From NCBI GenBank assembly GCA_963580455.1, contig OY756969.1, positions 22,912,760-22,976,759 on the forward strand: a stretch of DNA of 64,000 nucleotides, written 5' to 3'. The notes below the pieces were generated by a model, which worked only from the letters and a program-made list of their open reading frames with translations, searched no databases and was not told the DNA's origin. Positions 11,430 through 23,380 of this stretch are shown in pieces (position 1 is the first letter of the stretch; every line of letters begins with the position of its first letter). Source of the stretch: Euonymus europaeus (Eukaryota; Streptophyta; Magnoliopsida; Celastrales; Celastraceae). The translations under genes were made by a program, and so were the position numbers.

Positions 11430-12920
11430 GGCGCAAAATGTGGTTTTTTACGTAAACGGTTTTATGAATATCCGTTGACTCCGAGTTCTGAATTCGTTGA
11501 TTTTTAGCTTGATTTCACACTACTTTTCGAGCTCTACAATCCTGGTGTGTCGGTTTTTGATTTCAGAACTCGTGGCTAGTAGGTGTCGTTTCACCTAGTT
11601 AAGCGCGAATTATGGTTTCTTTACGTAAACGGTTTTATGAATATCCGATGACTCTGAGTTCTGAATTCGGTGATTTTTATCTTGATTTCACACTACTTTT
11701 CGAGCTCTACAATCCTGGTCTTTCGGTTTTTGATTTCAGAACTCGTGGCTAGTAGGTCTCATTTCACCTAGTTAGCCGTGAATTGTGGTTTCTTTACGTA
11801 AATTGTTTTATGAATATTTGTTGACTCCGAGTTCTAAATTCGGTGATTTTTAGCTTGATTTCACACTACTTTTCGATCTCTACAATCCTGGAGTTTCGGT
11901 TTTTGATTTCAGAACTCGTGCCTAGTAGGTCTCGTTTCACCTAGTTAGGCGCGAAATGTGGTTTTTTACGTAAACGGTTTTATGAATATCCGTTGACTCC
12001 GAGTTCTGAATTCGGTGATTTTTAGCTTGATTTGACACTACTTTTAGAGCTCTAGAATACTGGCATTTCGGTTTTTGATTTCAAAACTTGTGGCTAGTAG
12101 GTCTCGTTTCACCTAGTTAGCCGCGAATTGTGGTTTTTTACGTAAACGGTTTTATGAATATCCGTTGACTCCGAGTTTTGAATTCGGTGATTTTTAGCTT
12201 GATTTCACACTACTTTTCGATCTCTACAATCCTGGCGTTTCGGTTTTTGATTTCAGAACTCGTGGCTAGTAGGTCTCGTTTCACCTAGTTAGCCGCGAAT
12301 TGTGGTTTTTTACGTAAACGGTTTTATGAATATCCGATGACTCCGAGTTCTGAATTCGGTGATTTTTAGCTTGACTTCACACTACTTTTCGAGCTCTACA
12401 ATCCTGGAGTTTCGGTTTTTTATTTCAGAACTCGTGGCTAGTAGGTCTCGTTTCACCTACTTAGCCGCGAATTGTGGTTTCTTTACGTAAACGGTTTTAT
12501 GAATATCCGTTGACTCCGAGTTCTGAATTCGGTGATTTTTAGCTTGATTTCACACTACTTTTCGATCTCTAAAATCTTGGCGTTTCGGTTTTTGATTTCA
12601 GAACTCGTGGCTAGTGGGTCTCGTTTCACCTAGTTAGGCGCGAAATGTGGTTTTTTACGTAAACGGTTTTATGAATATCCGTTGACTCCGAGTTCTGAAT
12701 TTGTTGATTTTTAGCTTCATTTCACACTACTTTTCGAGCTCTAAAATCCTGGTGTGTCGGTTTTTTATTTTAGAACTCGTGGCTAGTAGGTGTCGTTTCA
12801 CCTAGTTGGGCGCGAATTGTGGTTTCTTTACATAAACGGTTTTATGAATATCCGATGACTCTGAGTTCTGAATTCGGTGATTTTTATCTTGATTTCACAC
12901 TACTTTTCGATCTCTACAAT
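11430..12920 (+). repeat. 20-monomer HOR, partial third copy
   Basis: Matches 8,322-9,070 at offset 3,108 and 4,872-6,360 at offset 6,558 (3,108 + 3,450). It shares the private GATTTGACACTAC (12,029) with copy 2 but also keeps the part missing from copy 2 after 9,070, such as TTCACCTACTTAGCCGCG at 12,450 (5,892 in copy 1). The match fades at CCTTGTCTTTCGG near 12,921. Confidence 0.75.
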
Positions 12921-13429
12921 CCTTGTCTTTCGGTTTTTGATTTCAGAACTCGTGGCTAGTAGGTCTCGTTTCACCTAGTTAGCCGCGAATTGTGGTTTCT
13001 TTACGTAAATTGTTTTATGAATATTTGTTGACTCCGAGTTCTGAATTCGGTGATTTTTAGCTTGATTTCACACTACTTTTCGATCTCTACAATCCTGGAG
13101 TTTCGGTTTTTGATTTCAGAACTCGTGGCTAGTAGGTCTCGTTTCACCTAGTTAGGCGCGAAATGTGGTTTTTTACGTAAACGGTTTTATGAATATCCGT
13201 TGACTCCGAGTTCTGAATTCGGTGATTTTTAGCTTGATTTCACACTACTTTTAGAGCTCTAGAATACTGGAATTTCGGTTTTTGATTTCAAAACTTGTGG
13301 CTAGTAGGTCTCGTTTCACCTAGTTAGCCGCGAATTGTGGTTTTTTACGTAAACGGTTTTATGAATATCCGTTGACTCCGAGTTCTGAATTCGGTGATTT
13401 TTAGCTTGATTTCACACTACTTTTCGAGC
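12921..13429 (+). repeat. Satellite monomers linking HOR region 1 to region 2
   Basis: About three ordinary monomers related to the 2,400-2,880 and 5,160-5,600 series (TTTACGTAAATTG monomer, then TTTTAGAGCTCTAGAATACTGG, then AAAACTTGTGG). Nothing other than satellite is present. Confidence 0.7.
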
Positions 13430-14270
13430 TCTACAATCCTGGAAATTCGGTTTTGGATTTCCGAACTCGTGGCTAGTAGGTATCTTTTCACCTAGTTAGG
13501 CGCGAAATATGGTTTTTTACGTAAACGGTTTTATGAATATCCGTTGACTCCGAGTTCTGAATTCGTTGATTTTTAGCTTGATTTCACACTAATTTTCGAG
13601 CTCTACAATCCTGGTTTGTCGGTTTTTGATTTCAGAACTCGTGGCTAGTAGGTGTCGTTTCACCTAGTTAGGCGCGAATTGTGGTTTCTTTACGTAAACG
13701 GTTTTATGAATATCCGATGACTCTGAGTTCTGAATTCGGTGATTTTTATCTTGATTTCACACTACTTTTCGAGCTCTACAATCCTGGTCTTTCGTTATTT
13801 GATTTCAGAACTCGTGGCTAGTAGGTCTCATTTCACCTAGTTAGCCGCGAATTGTGGTTTCTTTACGTAAATTGTTTTATGAATATTTGTTGACTCCGAG
13901 TTCTGAATTCCGTGATTTTTAGCTTGATTTCACACTACTTTTCAATCTCTACAATCCTGGAGTTTCGGTTTTTAATTTCAGAACTCGTGGCTAGTAGGTC
14001 TCGTTTCACCTAGTTAGGCGCGAAATGTGGTTTCTTTACGTAAACGGTTATATGAATATCCGTTGACTCCGAGTTCTGAATTCGGTGATTTTTAGCTTGA
14101 TTTCACACTACTTTTAGAGCTCTAGAATACTGGCATTTCGGTTTTTGATTTCAAAACTTGTGGCTAGTAAGTCTCGTTTCATCAAGTTAGCCGCGAATTG
14201 TGGTTTTTTACGTAAACGGTTTTATGAATATCCGTTGACTCCGAGTTCTGAATTCGGTGATTTTTAGCTT
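13430..14270 (+). repeat. 7-monomer (1,209 bp) offset repeat, copy 1
   Basis: Matches 14,639-15,479 at offset 1,209. Shared features are GGAAATTCGGTTTTGG with TTTCCGAACTCG (13,441/14,650) and TTTTAGAGCTCTAG (14,111/15,320). The copies differ at scattered sites (for example CTTTCGTTATTTG here against CTTTCGGTTTTTG), so this duplication is older than the one at 51-60 kb. Confidence 0.75.
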
Positions 14271-14279
14271 GATTTCACA

Positions 14280-14638
14280 CTACTTTTCGAGCTCTACAAT
14301 CCTAAAATTTCGGTTTTTCAATTTAGAACTCGTGGCTAGTAGGTCTCGTTCCACCTAGTTAGGCGCGAAATATGGTTTCTTTACGTAAATGGTTTTATGA
14401 ATATCCGTTGACTCCGAGTTCTGAATTCGGTGATTTTTAGCTTGATTTCACACTACTTTTCGAGCTCTACAATCCTAAAATTTCGGTTTTTCAATTTAGA
14501 ACTCGTGGCTAGTAGGTCTCGTTCCACCTAGTTAGGCGCGAAATATGGTTTCTTTACGTAAACGGTTTTATGAATATCCGTTGACTCCGAGTTCTGAATT
14601 CGGTGATTTTTAGCTTGATTTCACACTACTTTTCGAGC
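14280..14638 (+). repeat. Adjacent single-monomer duplication
   Basis: Two neighbouring monomers share unusual changes exactly 173 bp apart: CCTAAAATTTCGG at 14,301 and 14,474, GTTTTTCAATTTAG, and GTCTCGTTCCACC. These combinations are not seen elsewhere in the window. This is the smallest amplification step visible here. Confidence 0.85.
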
Positions 14639-15479
14639 TCTACAATCCTGGAAATTCGGTTTTGGATTTCCGAACTCGTGGCTAGTAGGTCTCTTTTCAC
14701 CTAGTTAGGCGCAAAATATGGTTTTTTACGTAAACGGTTTTATGAATATCCGTTGACTCCGAGTTCTGAATTCGTTGATTTTTAGCTTGATTTCACACTA
14801 CTTTTCGAGCTCTACAATCCTGGTGTGTCGGTTTTTGATTTAAGAACTCGTGGCTAGTAGGTGTCGTTTCACCTAGTCAGGCGCGAATTATGGTTTCTTT
14901 ACGTAAACGGTTTTATGAATATCCGATGACTCTGAGTTCTGAATTCGGTGATTTTTATCTTGATTTCACACTACTTTTCGAGCACTACAATCCTGGTCTT
15001 TCGGTTTTTGATTTCAGAACTCGTGGCTAGTAGGTCTCATTTCACCTAGTTAGCCGGGAATTTTGGTTTCTTTACGTAAATTGTTTTATGAATATTTGTT
15101 GACTCCGAGTTCTGAATTCGGTGATTTTTAGCTTGATTTCAGACTACTTTTCGATCTCTACAATCCTGGAGTTTCGGTTTTTAATTTCAGAACTGGTGGC
15201 TAGTAGGTCTCGTTTCACCTAGTTAGGCGCGAAATGTGGTTTATTTACGTAAACGGTTTTATGAATATCCGTAGACTCCGAGTTCTGAATTCAGTGATTT
15301 TTAGCTTGATTTCACACTACTTTTAGAGCTCTAGAATACTGGCATTTCGGTTTTTGATTTCAAAACTTGTGGCTAGTAGGTCTCGTTTCACCTAGTTAGC
15401 CGCGAATTGTGCTTTTTTACGTAAACGGTTTTATGAATATCCGTTGACTCCGAGTTTTGAATTCGGTGATTTTTAGCTT
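14639..15479 (+). repeat. 7-monomer (1,209 bp) offset repeat, copy 2
   Basis: Second copy of 13,430-14,270. Between the two copies lie about two monomers that are themselves a local one-monomer duplication. Confidence 0.73.
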
Positions 15480-15545
15480 GATTTCACACAACTTTTCGAG
15501 CTCTACAATCTTGAAATTTCGGTTTTTGATTTCAGAACTCGTGGC

Positions 15546-16052
15546 TAGTAGGTCTCGTTTCACCTAGTTAGGCGCGAAGTATGGTTTCTTTACGTAAATG
15601 GTTTTATGAATATCCGTTGACTCCGAGTTCTGAATTCGGTGATTTTTAGCTTGATTTCACACTACTTTTCGAGCTCTACAATCCTGGAGTTTCGGTTCTT
15701 GATTTCAGAACTCGTGGCTAGTACGTCTCGTTTCACCTAGTTAGGCGCGAAATGTGGTTTCTTTACGTAAACGGTTTTATGAATATCCGTTGACTCCGAG
15801 TTCTGAATTCCGTGATTTTTAGCTTGATTTCACACTACTTTTCGATCTCTACAATCCTGGAGTTTCGGTTTTTAATTTCAGAACTCGTGGCTAGTGGGTC
15901 TCGTTTCACCTAGTTAGGCGCGAAATGTGGTTTTTTACGTAAACGGTTTTATGAATATCCGTTGACTCCGAGTTCTGAATTCGGTGATTTTTAGCTTGAT
16001 TTCACACTACTTTTAGAGCTCTAGAATACTGGCATTTCGGTTTTTGATTTCA
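15546..16052 (+). repeat. 507-bp trimer containing an 11-bp deletion, copy 1
   Basis: Three monomers that end where GATTTCA joins directly to TAGTAGGTC. The usual AAACTTGTGGC (11 bp) between them is missing, which explains a period of 507 rather than 518 bp. Both copies share GCGAAGTATGG, GGTTCTTGATTTC and GGCTAGTACGTC. Confidence 0.85.
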
Positions 16053-16559
16053 TAGTAGGTCTCGTTTCACCTAGTTAGGCGCGAAGTATGGTTTCTTTAC
16101 GTAAACGGTTTTATGAATATCCGTTGACTCCGAGTTCTGAATTCGGTGATTTTTAGCTTGATTTCACACTACTTTTCGAGCTCTACAATCCTGGAGTTTC
16201 GGTTCTTGATTTCAGAACTCGTGGCTAGTACGTCTCGTTTCACCTAGTTAGGCGCGAAATGTGGTTTCTTTACGTAAACGGTTTTATGAATATCCGTTGA
16301 CTCCGAGTTCTGAATTCCGTGATTTCTAGCTTGATTTCACACTACTTTTCGATCTCTACAATCCTGGAGTTTCGGTTTTTAATTTCAGAACTCGTGGCTA
16401 GTGGGTCTCGTTTCACCTAGTTAGGCGCGAAATGTTTTTTTTTACGTAAACGGTTTTATGAATATCCGTTGACTCCGAGTTCTGAATTCGGTGATTTTTA
16501 GCTTGATTTCACACTACTTTTAGAGCTCTAGAATACTGGCATTTCGGTTTTTGATTTCA
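16053..16559 (+). repeat. 507-bp trimer containing an 11-bp deletion, copy 2
   Basis: Tandem second copy, with the identical GATTTCATAGTAGG deletion junction at its end (near 16,557). Small differences from copy 1 include GTGATTTCTAGC and AAATGTTTTTTTTTACG. Confidence 0.85.
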
Positions 16560-16934
16560 TAGTAGGTCTCGTTTCATCTAGTTAGCCGCGAATTGTGGTT
16601 TTTTACGTAAACGGTTTTATGAATATCCGTTGACTCCGAGTTCTGAATTCGGTGATTTTTAGCTTGATTTCACACTACTTTTCGAGCTCTACAATCTTGG
16701 CGTTTCAGTTTTTTATTTCAGAACTCGTGGCTAGTAGGTCTCGTTTCACCTAGTTAGCCGCTAATTGTGGTTTCTTTACGTAAACGGTTTTATGGATATC
16801 CGATGACTCCGAGTTCTGAATTCGGTGATTTTTAGCTTGATTTCACACTACTTTTCGAGCTCTACAATCCTGGAGTTTCGGTTTTTGATTTCAGAACTCG
16901 TGGCTAGTAGGTCTCGTTTCACCTAGTTAGCCGC
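16560..16934 (+). repeat. Ordinary satellite monomers
   Basis: About two monomers between local amplifications. They include a GGATATCCGATGACTCC variant like those of the 1-13 kb region. Nothing else is visible. Confidence 0.7.
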
Positions 16935-17970
16935 GAATTGTGGTTTCTTTACGTAAATTGTTTTATGAATATTTGTTGACTCCGAGTTCTGAATTCCGTG
17001 ATTTTTAGCTTGATTTCACACTACTTTTTGATCTCTACAATCCTGGCGTTTCGGTTTTTGATTTCAGAACTCGTGGCTAGTAGGTCTCTTTTCACCTAGT
17101 TAGGCGCGAAATGTGGTTTTTTACGTAAACGGTTTTATGAATATCAGTTGACTCCGAGTTCTGAATTCTTTGATTTTTAGCTTGATTTCACACTACTTTT
17201 CGAGCTCTACAATCCTGGTGTGTCGGTTTTTGATTTCAGAACTCGTGGCTAGTAGGTGTCGTTTCACCTAGTTAGGCGCGAATTGTGGTTTCTTTACGTA
17301 AACGGTTTTATGAATATCCGATGACTCTGAGTTCTGAATTCCGTGATTTTTATCTTGATTTCACACTACTTTTTGAGCTCTACAATCATGGAATTTCGGT
17401 TTTTGATTTCAGAACTCGTGGCTAGTAGGTCTCTTTTCACCTAGTTAGGCGCGAAATGTGGTTTTGTACGTAAACGGTTTTATGAATATCCGATGACTCC
17501 GAGTTCTGAATTCGGTGATTTTTAGCTTGATTTCACACTACATTTCGAGCTCTACAATCCTGGAGTTTCGGTTTTTGTTTTCAGAACTCGTGGCAAGTAC
17601 GTCTCGTTTTACCTAGTTAGGCGCGAAATGTGGTTTCTTTACGTAAACGGTTTCATGAATATCCGTTGACTCCGAGTTCTGAATTCGGTGATTTTTAGCT
17701 TGATTTCACACTACTTTTAGAGCTCTAGAATACTGGCATTTCGGTTTTTGATTTCAAAACTTGTGGCTAGTAAGTCTCGTTTCATCAAGTTAGCCGCGAA
17801 TTGTGGTTTTTTACGTAAACGGTTTTATGAATATCCGTTGACTCCGAGTTCTGAATTCGGTGATTTTTAGCTTGATTTCACACTACTTTTCGAGCTCTAC
17901 AATCTTGGCATTTCGGTTTTTGATTTCAGAACTCGTGGCTAGTAGGTCTCGTTTCACCTAGTTAGCCGCT
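16935..17970 (+). repeat. 6-monomer (1,036 bp) HOR, copy 1
   Basis: Variants recur 1,036 bp downstream: TTCTTTGATTTTTAGC at 17,167/18,203, TATCAGTTGACTCC, GGTTTTGTACG, CTACATTTCGAGC, CGGTTTCATGAATATCC, and TAAGTCTCGTTTCATCAAG at 17,771/18,807. The copies are close but not identical (GGAGTTTCGG against GGATTTTCGG). Confidence 0.85.
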
Positions 17971-19006
17971 AATTGTGGTTTCTTTACGTAAATTGTTTTA
18001 TGAATATTTGTTGACTCCGAGTTCTGAATTCCGTGATTTTTAGCTTGATTTCACACTACTTTTCGATCTCTACAATCCTGGCGTTTCGGTTTTTGATTTC
18101 AGAACTCGTGGCTAGTAGGTCTCTTTTCACCTAGTTAGGCGCGAAATGTGGTTTTTTACGTAAACGGTTTTATGAATATCAGTTGACTCCGAGTTCTGAA
18201 TTCTTTGATTTTTAGCTTGATTTCACACTACTTTTCGAGCTCTACAATCCTGGTGTGTCGGTTTTTGATTTCAGAACTCGTGGCTAGTAGGTGTCGTTTC
18301 ACCTAGTTAGGCGCGAATTGTGGTTTCTTTACGTAAACGGTTTTATGAATATCCGATGACTCTGAGTTCTGAATTCCGTGATTTTTATCTTGATTTCACA
18401 CTACTTTTTGAGCTCTACAATCATGGAATTTCGGTTTTTGATTTCAGAACTCGTGGCTAGTAGGTCTCTTTTCACCTAGTTAGGCGCGAAATGTGGTTTT
18501 GTACGTAAACGGTTTTATGAATATCCGATGACTCCGAGTTCTGAATTCGGTGATTTTTAGCTTGATTTCACACTACATTTCGAGCTCTACAATCCTGGAT
18601 TTTCGGTTTTTGTTTTCAGAACTCGTGGCTAGTACGTCTCGTTTCACCTAGTTAGGCGCGAAATGTGGTTTCTTTACGTAAACGGTTTCATGAATATCCG
18701 TTGACTCCGAGTTCTGAATTCGGTGATTTTTAGCTTGATTTCACACTACTTTTAGAGCTCTAGAATACTGGCATTTCGGTTTTTGATTTCAAAACTTGTG
18801 GCTAGTAAGTCTCGTTTCATCAAGTTAGCCGCGAATTGTGGTTTTTTACGTAAACGGTTTTATGAATATCCGTTGACTCCGAGTTCTGAATTCGGTGATT
18901 TTTAGCTTGATTTCACACTACTTTTCGAGCACTACAATCTTGGCGTTTCGGTTTTTGATTTCAGAACTCGTGGCTAGTAGGTCTCGTTTCACCTAGTTAG
19001 CCGCTA
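17971..19006 (+). repeat. 6-monomer (1,036 bp) HOR, copy 2
   Basis: Tandem with copy 1. A short third start continues to about 19,090 (CCGTGTTTTTTAGC) before similarity is lost at CGAGCTC versus CGATCTC. Confidence 0.83.
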
Positions 19007-19090
19007 ATTGTGGTTTCTTTACGTAAATTGTTTTATGAATATTTGTTGACTCCGAGTTCTGAATTCCGTGTTTTTTAGCTTGATTTCACA

Positions 19091-19684
19091 CTACTTTTCG
19101 AGCTCTACAATCCTGGAATTTCGGTTTTTTGTTTCAGAACTCGTGGCTAGCATGTCTCGTTTCACCTAGTTAGCCGAGAAATGTGGTTTCTTTACGTAAA
19201 TCGTTTTATGAATATCCGTTGACTCCGAGTTCTAAATTCGGTGATTTTCAGCTTGATTTCACACTACTTTTCGAGCTCTACAATCCTGGCATTTCGTTTT
19301 TTGATTTCAGAACTCGTGGCTAGTAGGTCTCGTTTCACCTAGTTAGGCGCGAAATGTGGTTTCTTTACGTAAACGGTTTTATGAATATCCGTTGACTCCG
19401 AGTTCTGAATTCGGTTATTTCTAGCTTGATTTCACACTACTTTTAAAGCTCTAAAATCCTGGAGTTTCGGTTTTTGATTTCAGAACTCGTGGCTAGTAGG
19501 TCTCGTTTCACCTAGTTAGCCGCGAATTGTGGTTTCTTTACGTAAACGGTTTTATGAATATCCGTTGACTCTGAGTTCTGAATTCGGTGATTTTTAGCTT
19601 GATTTCACACTACTTTTCGATCTCTACAATCCTGGCATTTCGATTTTTGATTTCAGAACTCGTGGCTAGTAGGTCTCTTTTCAC
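19091..19684 (+). repeat. Ordinary satellite monomers
   Basis: About three to four monomers with scattered private changes (GGCTAGCATGTCTCG, CGGTTATTTCTAGC, CTTTTAAAGCTC). I see no HOR partner in the window for the block as a whole. Confidence 0.65.
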
Positions 19685-20496
19685 CTAGTTAGGCGCGAAA
19701 TGTGGTTTCTTTACGTAAACGGTATTATGAATATCCGTTGACTCCGAGTTCTGAATTCGGTGATTTTTAGCTTGTTTTCACATTACTTTTAGAGCTCTAG
19801 AATACTGGCATTTCGGTTTTTGATTTCAAAACTTGTGGCTAGTAGGTCTTGTTTGACCTAGTTAGCCGCGAATTGTGGTTTTTTACGTAAACGGTTTTAT
19901 GAATATCCGTTGACTCCGAGTTCTGAATTCCGTGATTTTTAGCTTGATTTCACACTACTTTTCGAGCTCTACAATCCTGGCATTTCGGTTTTTTATTTCA
20001 GAACCCGTGGCTAGTAGGTCTCGTTTCACCTAGTTAGGCGCGAAATATGGTTTCTTTACGTAAACGGTTTTATGAATATCCGTTGACTCTGAGTTCTGAA
20101 TTTGGTGATTTTTAGCTTGATTTCACACTACTTTTAGAGCTCTAGAATCCTGGCGTTTCGGTTTTTGATTTCAAAACTCGTGGCTAGTAGGTCTCGTTTC
20201 ACCTAGTTAGCCGCGAATTGTGGTTTTTTACGTAAACGGTTTTATAAATATCCGTTGACTCCGAGTTCTGAATTCGGTCATTTTTAGCTTGATTTCACAC
20301 TATTTTTCGAGCTCTACAATCCTGGAAATTCGGTTTTGGATTTCCGAACTCGTGGCTAGTAGGTCTCTTTTCACCTACTTAGGCGCGAAATGTGGTTTTT
20401 TACGTAAATGGTTTTATGAATATCCGTTGACTCCGAGTTCTGAATTCGTTGATTTTTAGCTTGATTTCATACTACTTTTCGAGCTCTACAATCCTG
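19685..20496 (+). repeat. 6-monomer offset (1,035 bp) repeat, copy 1
   Basis: Matches 20,720-21,531. Both contain CTTGTTTTCACATTAC (19,771/20,806), GGTCTTGTTTGACC, CAGAACCCGTGG, CTGAATTTGGTG, TTTTATAAATATCC and ATTCGGTCATTTTTAGC, an unusually large set of shared private changes. Confidence 0.83.
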
Positions 20497-20719
20497 GTGT
20501 GTCGGTTTTTGATTTCAGAACTCTTGGCTAGTAGGTGTCGTTTCACCTAGTTAGGCGCGAATTGTGGTTTCTTTACGTAAACGGTTTTATGAATATCCGA
20601 TGACTCTGAGTTCTGAATTCGGTGATTTTTATCTTGATTTCACACTACATTTCGAGCTCTACAATCCTGGAGTTTCGGTTTTTGATTTCGGAACTCGTGG
20701 CTAGTAGGTCTCGTTTCAC

Positions 20720-21531
20720 CTAGTTAGGCGCGAAATGTGGTTTCTTTACGTAAACGGTTTTATGAATATCCGTTGACTCCGAGTTCTGAATTCGGTGATT
20801 TTTAGCTTGTTTTCACATTACTTTTAGAGCTCTAGAATACTGGCATTTCGGTTTTTGATTTCAAAACTTGTGGCTAGTAGGTCTTGTTTGACCTAGTTAG
20901 CCGCGAATTGTGGTTTTTTACGTAAACGGTTTTATGAATATCCGTTGACTCCGAGTTCTGAATTCCGTGATTTTTAGCTTGATTTCACACTACTTTTCGA
21001 GCTCTACAATCCTGGCATTTCGGTTTTTTATTTCAGAACCCGTGGCTAGTAGGTCTCGTTTCACCTAGTTAGGCGCGAAATATGGTTTCTTTACGTAAAC
21101 GGTTTTATGAATATCCGTTGACTCTGAGTTCTGAATTTGGTGATTTTTAGCTTGATTTCACACTACTTTTAGAGCTCTAGAATCCTGGCGTTTCGGTTTT
21201 TGATTTCAAAACTCGTGGCTAGTAGGTCTCGTTTCACCTAGTTAGCCGCGAATTGTGGTTTTTTACGTAAACGGTTTTATAAATATCCGTTGACTCCGAG
21301 TTCTGAATTCGGTCATTTTTAGCTTGATTTCACACTATTTTTCGAGCTCTACAATCCTGGAAATTCGGTTTTGGATTTCCGAACTCGTGGCTAGTAGGTC
21401 TCTTTTCACCTACTTAGGCGCGAAATGTGGTTTTTTACGTAAATGGTTTTATGAATATCCGTTGACTCCGAGTTCTGAATTCGTTGATTTTTAGCTTGAT
21501 TTCACACTACTTTTCGAGCTCTACAATCCTG
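20720..21531 (+). repeat. 6-monomer offset repeat, copy 2
   Basis: Second copy of 19,685-20,496; it ends at CCTGGCGTTTCGG where copy 1 has CCTGGTGTGTCGG. The gap (20,497-20,719) holds a little over one monomer of the GTCGGTTTTTG and CCGATGACTCTG types. Confidence 0.82.
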
Positions 21532-21534
21532 GCG

Positions 21535-22460
21535 TTTCGGTTTTTGATTTCAAAACTCGTGGCTAGTAGGTATCGTTTCACCTAGTTAGCCGCGAATTGT
21601 GGTTTGTTTACGTAAACGGTTTTATGAATATTTGTTGACTCCGAGTTCTGAATTCGTTGATTTTTAGCTTGATTTCACACTACTTTTCGATCTATGCAAT
21701 CCTGGCGTTTCGGTTTTTGATTTCAGAACTCGTGGATAGTAGGTGTCGTTTCACCTAGTTAGGCGCGAATTGTGGTTTCTTTACGGAAACGGTTTTATGA
21801 ATATCCGTTGACTCTGAGTTCTGAATTCGGTGATTTTTAGCTTGATTTCACACTACTTTTCGAGCTTTACAATCCTGTCATTTCGGTTTTTGATGTCAGA
21901 ACTCGTGGCTAGTAGGTCTCGTTTCACCTAGTTAGCCGCGAATTGTGGTTTCTTTACGTAAACGGTTTTATGAATATTTGTTGACTCCGAGTTTTGAATT
22001 CGGTGATTTTTAGCTTGATTTCACACTACTTTTTGATCTCTACAATCGTGGCGTTTCGGTTTTTCATTTCAGAACTCGTGGCTAGTAGGTCTCGTTTCAC
22101 CTAGTTAGGCGCAAATTGTGGTTTCTTTACGTAAACGGTTTTATGAATATCCGTTGACTCCGAGTTATGAATTCGGTGATTTTTAGCTTGATTTCACACT
22201 ACTTTTCGAGCTTTACAATCCTGTCATTTCGGTTTTCGATTTCAGAACTCGTGGCTAGTAGGTCTCGTTTCACCTAGTTAGCCGCAAATTGTGGTTTCTT
22301 TACGTAAACGGTTTTATGAATATTTGTTGACTCCGAGTTTTGAATTCGGTGATTTTTAGCTTGATTTCACACTACTTTTCGAGCTCTACAATCCTGGCGT
22401 TTCGGTTTTTCATTTCAGAACTCGTGGCTAGTAGGTCTCGTTTCACCTAGTTAGCCGCGA
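21535..22460 (+). repeat. 12-monomer offset (2,072 bp) repeat, copy 1
   Basis: Matches 23,607-24,450. Shared features are GTGGTTTGTTTACG (21,601/23,673), CCTGTCATTTNGGTTTTTGATGTCAG, and GAGTTATGAATTCGG. The two copies have diverged moderately. From here on the array changes to the GAGCTTTACAATCCTGTC monomer types that dominate 22-46 kb. Confidence 0.7.
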
Positions 22461-23380
22461 ATTGTGTTTTCTTTACGTAAACGGTTTAATGGATATCCGG
22501 TGACTCCGAGTTCTGAATTCGGTGATTTTTAGCTTGATTTCACACTACTTTTCGAGCTCTACAATCCTGGTGTTTCGGTGTTTAATTTCAGAACTCGTGG
22601 CTAGTAGGTCTCGTTTCACCTAGTAAGCCGAGAAATGTGGTTTCTTTACGTAAACGGTTTTATGAATATCCGTTGACTCTGAGTTCTGAATTCGGTGATT
22701 TTTGGCTTGATTTCACACTACTTTTCAAGCTCTACAATCCTGGCGTTTCGGTTTTTTATTTCAAAACTTGTGGATAGTGGGTCTCGTTTCACCTAGTTAG
22801 CCGCGAATTGTGGTTTTTTACGTAAACGGTTTTATGAATATCCGTTGACTCCAAGTTCTGAATTCGGTGATTTTTAGCTTAATTTCACACTACTTTTCGA
22901 GCTCTACAATCCTGAAATTTCGGTTTTTTGTTTCAGAACTCGTGGCTAGCACGTCTCGTTTCACCTAGTTAGCCGAGAAATGTGGTTTCTTTACGTAAAC
23001 GGTTTTATGAATATCCGTTGACTCGGAGTTCTAAATTCGGTGATTTTGATCTTGATTTCACACTACTTTTCGAGCTCTACAATCCTGGCATTTCGGTTTT
23101 TTATTTCAGAACTCGTGGCTAGTAGGTCTCGTTTCACCTAGTTAGGCGCGAAATGTGGTTTTTTTACGTAAACGGTTTTATGAATATCCGTTGACTCCGA
23201 GTTCTGAATTCGGTTATTTTTAGCTTGATTTCACACTACTTTTAGAGCTCTAGAATCCTGGCGTTTCGGTTATTGATTTCAAAACTCGTGGCTAGTAGGT
23301 CTCGTTTTACCTAGTTAGCCGTGAATTGTGGTTTTTTACGTAAACGGTTTTATGAATATCCGTTGACTCCGAGTTCTGAA
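22461..23380 (+). repeat. Satellite monomers with GTTTAATGG and CGGAGTTCTAAATTC variants
   Basis: About five monomers carrying the first examples of variants that recur in HORs to the right: GTTTAATGGATATCCGGTG (22,486), CCTGAAATTTCGGTTTTTTG (22,911) and GACTCGGAGTTCTAAATTC (about 23,021). Satellite only. Confidence 0.7.
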
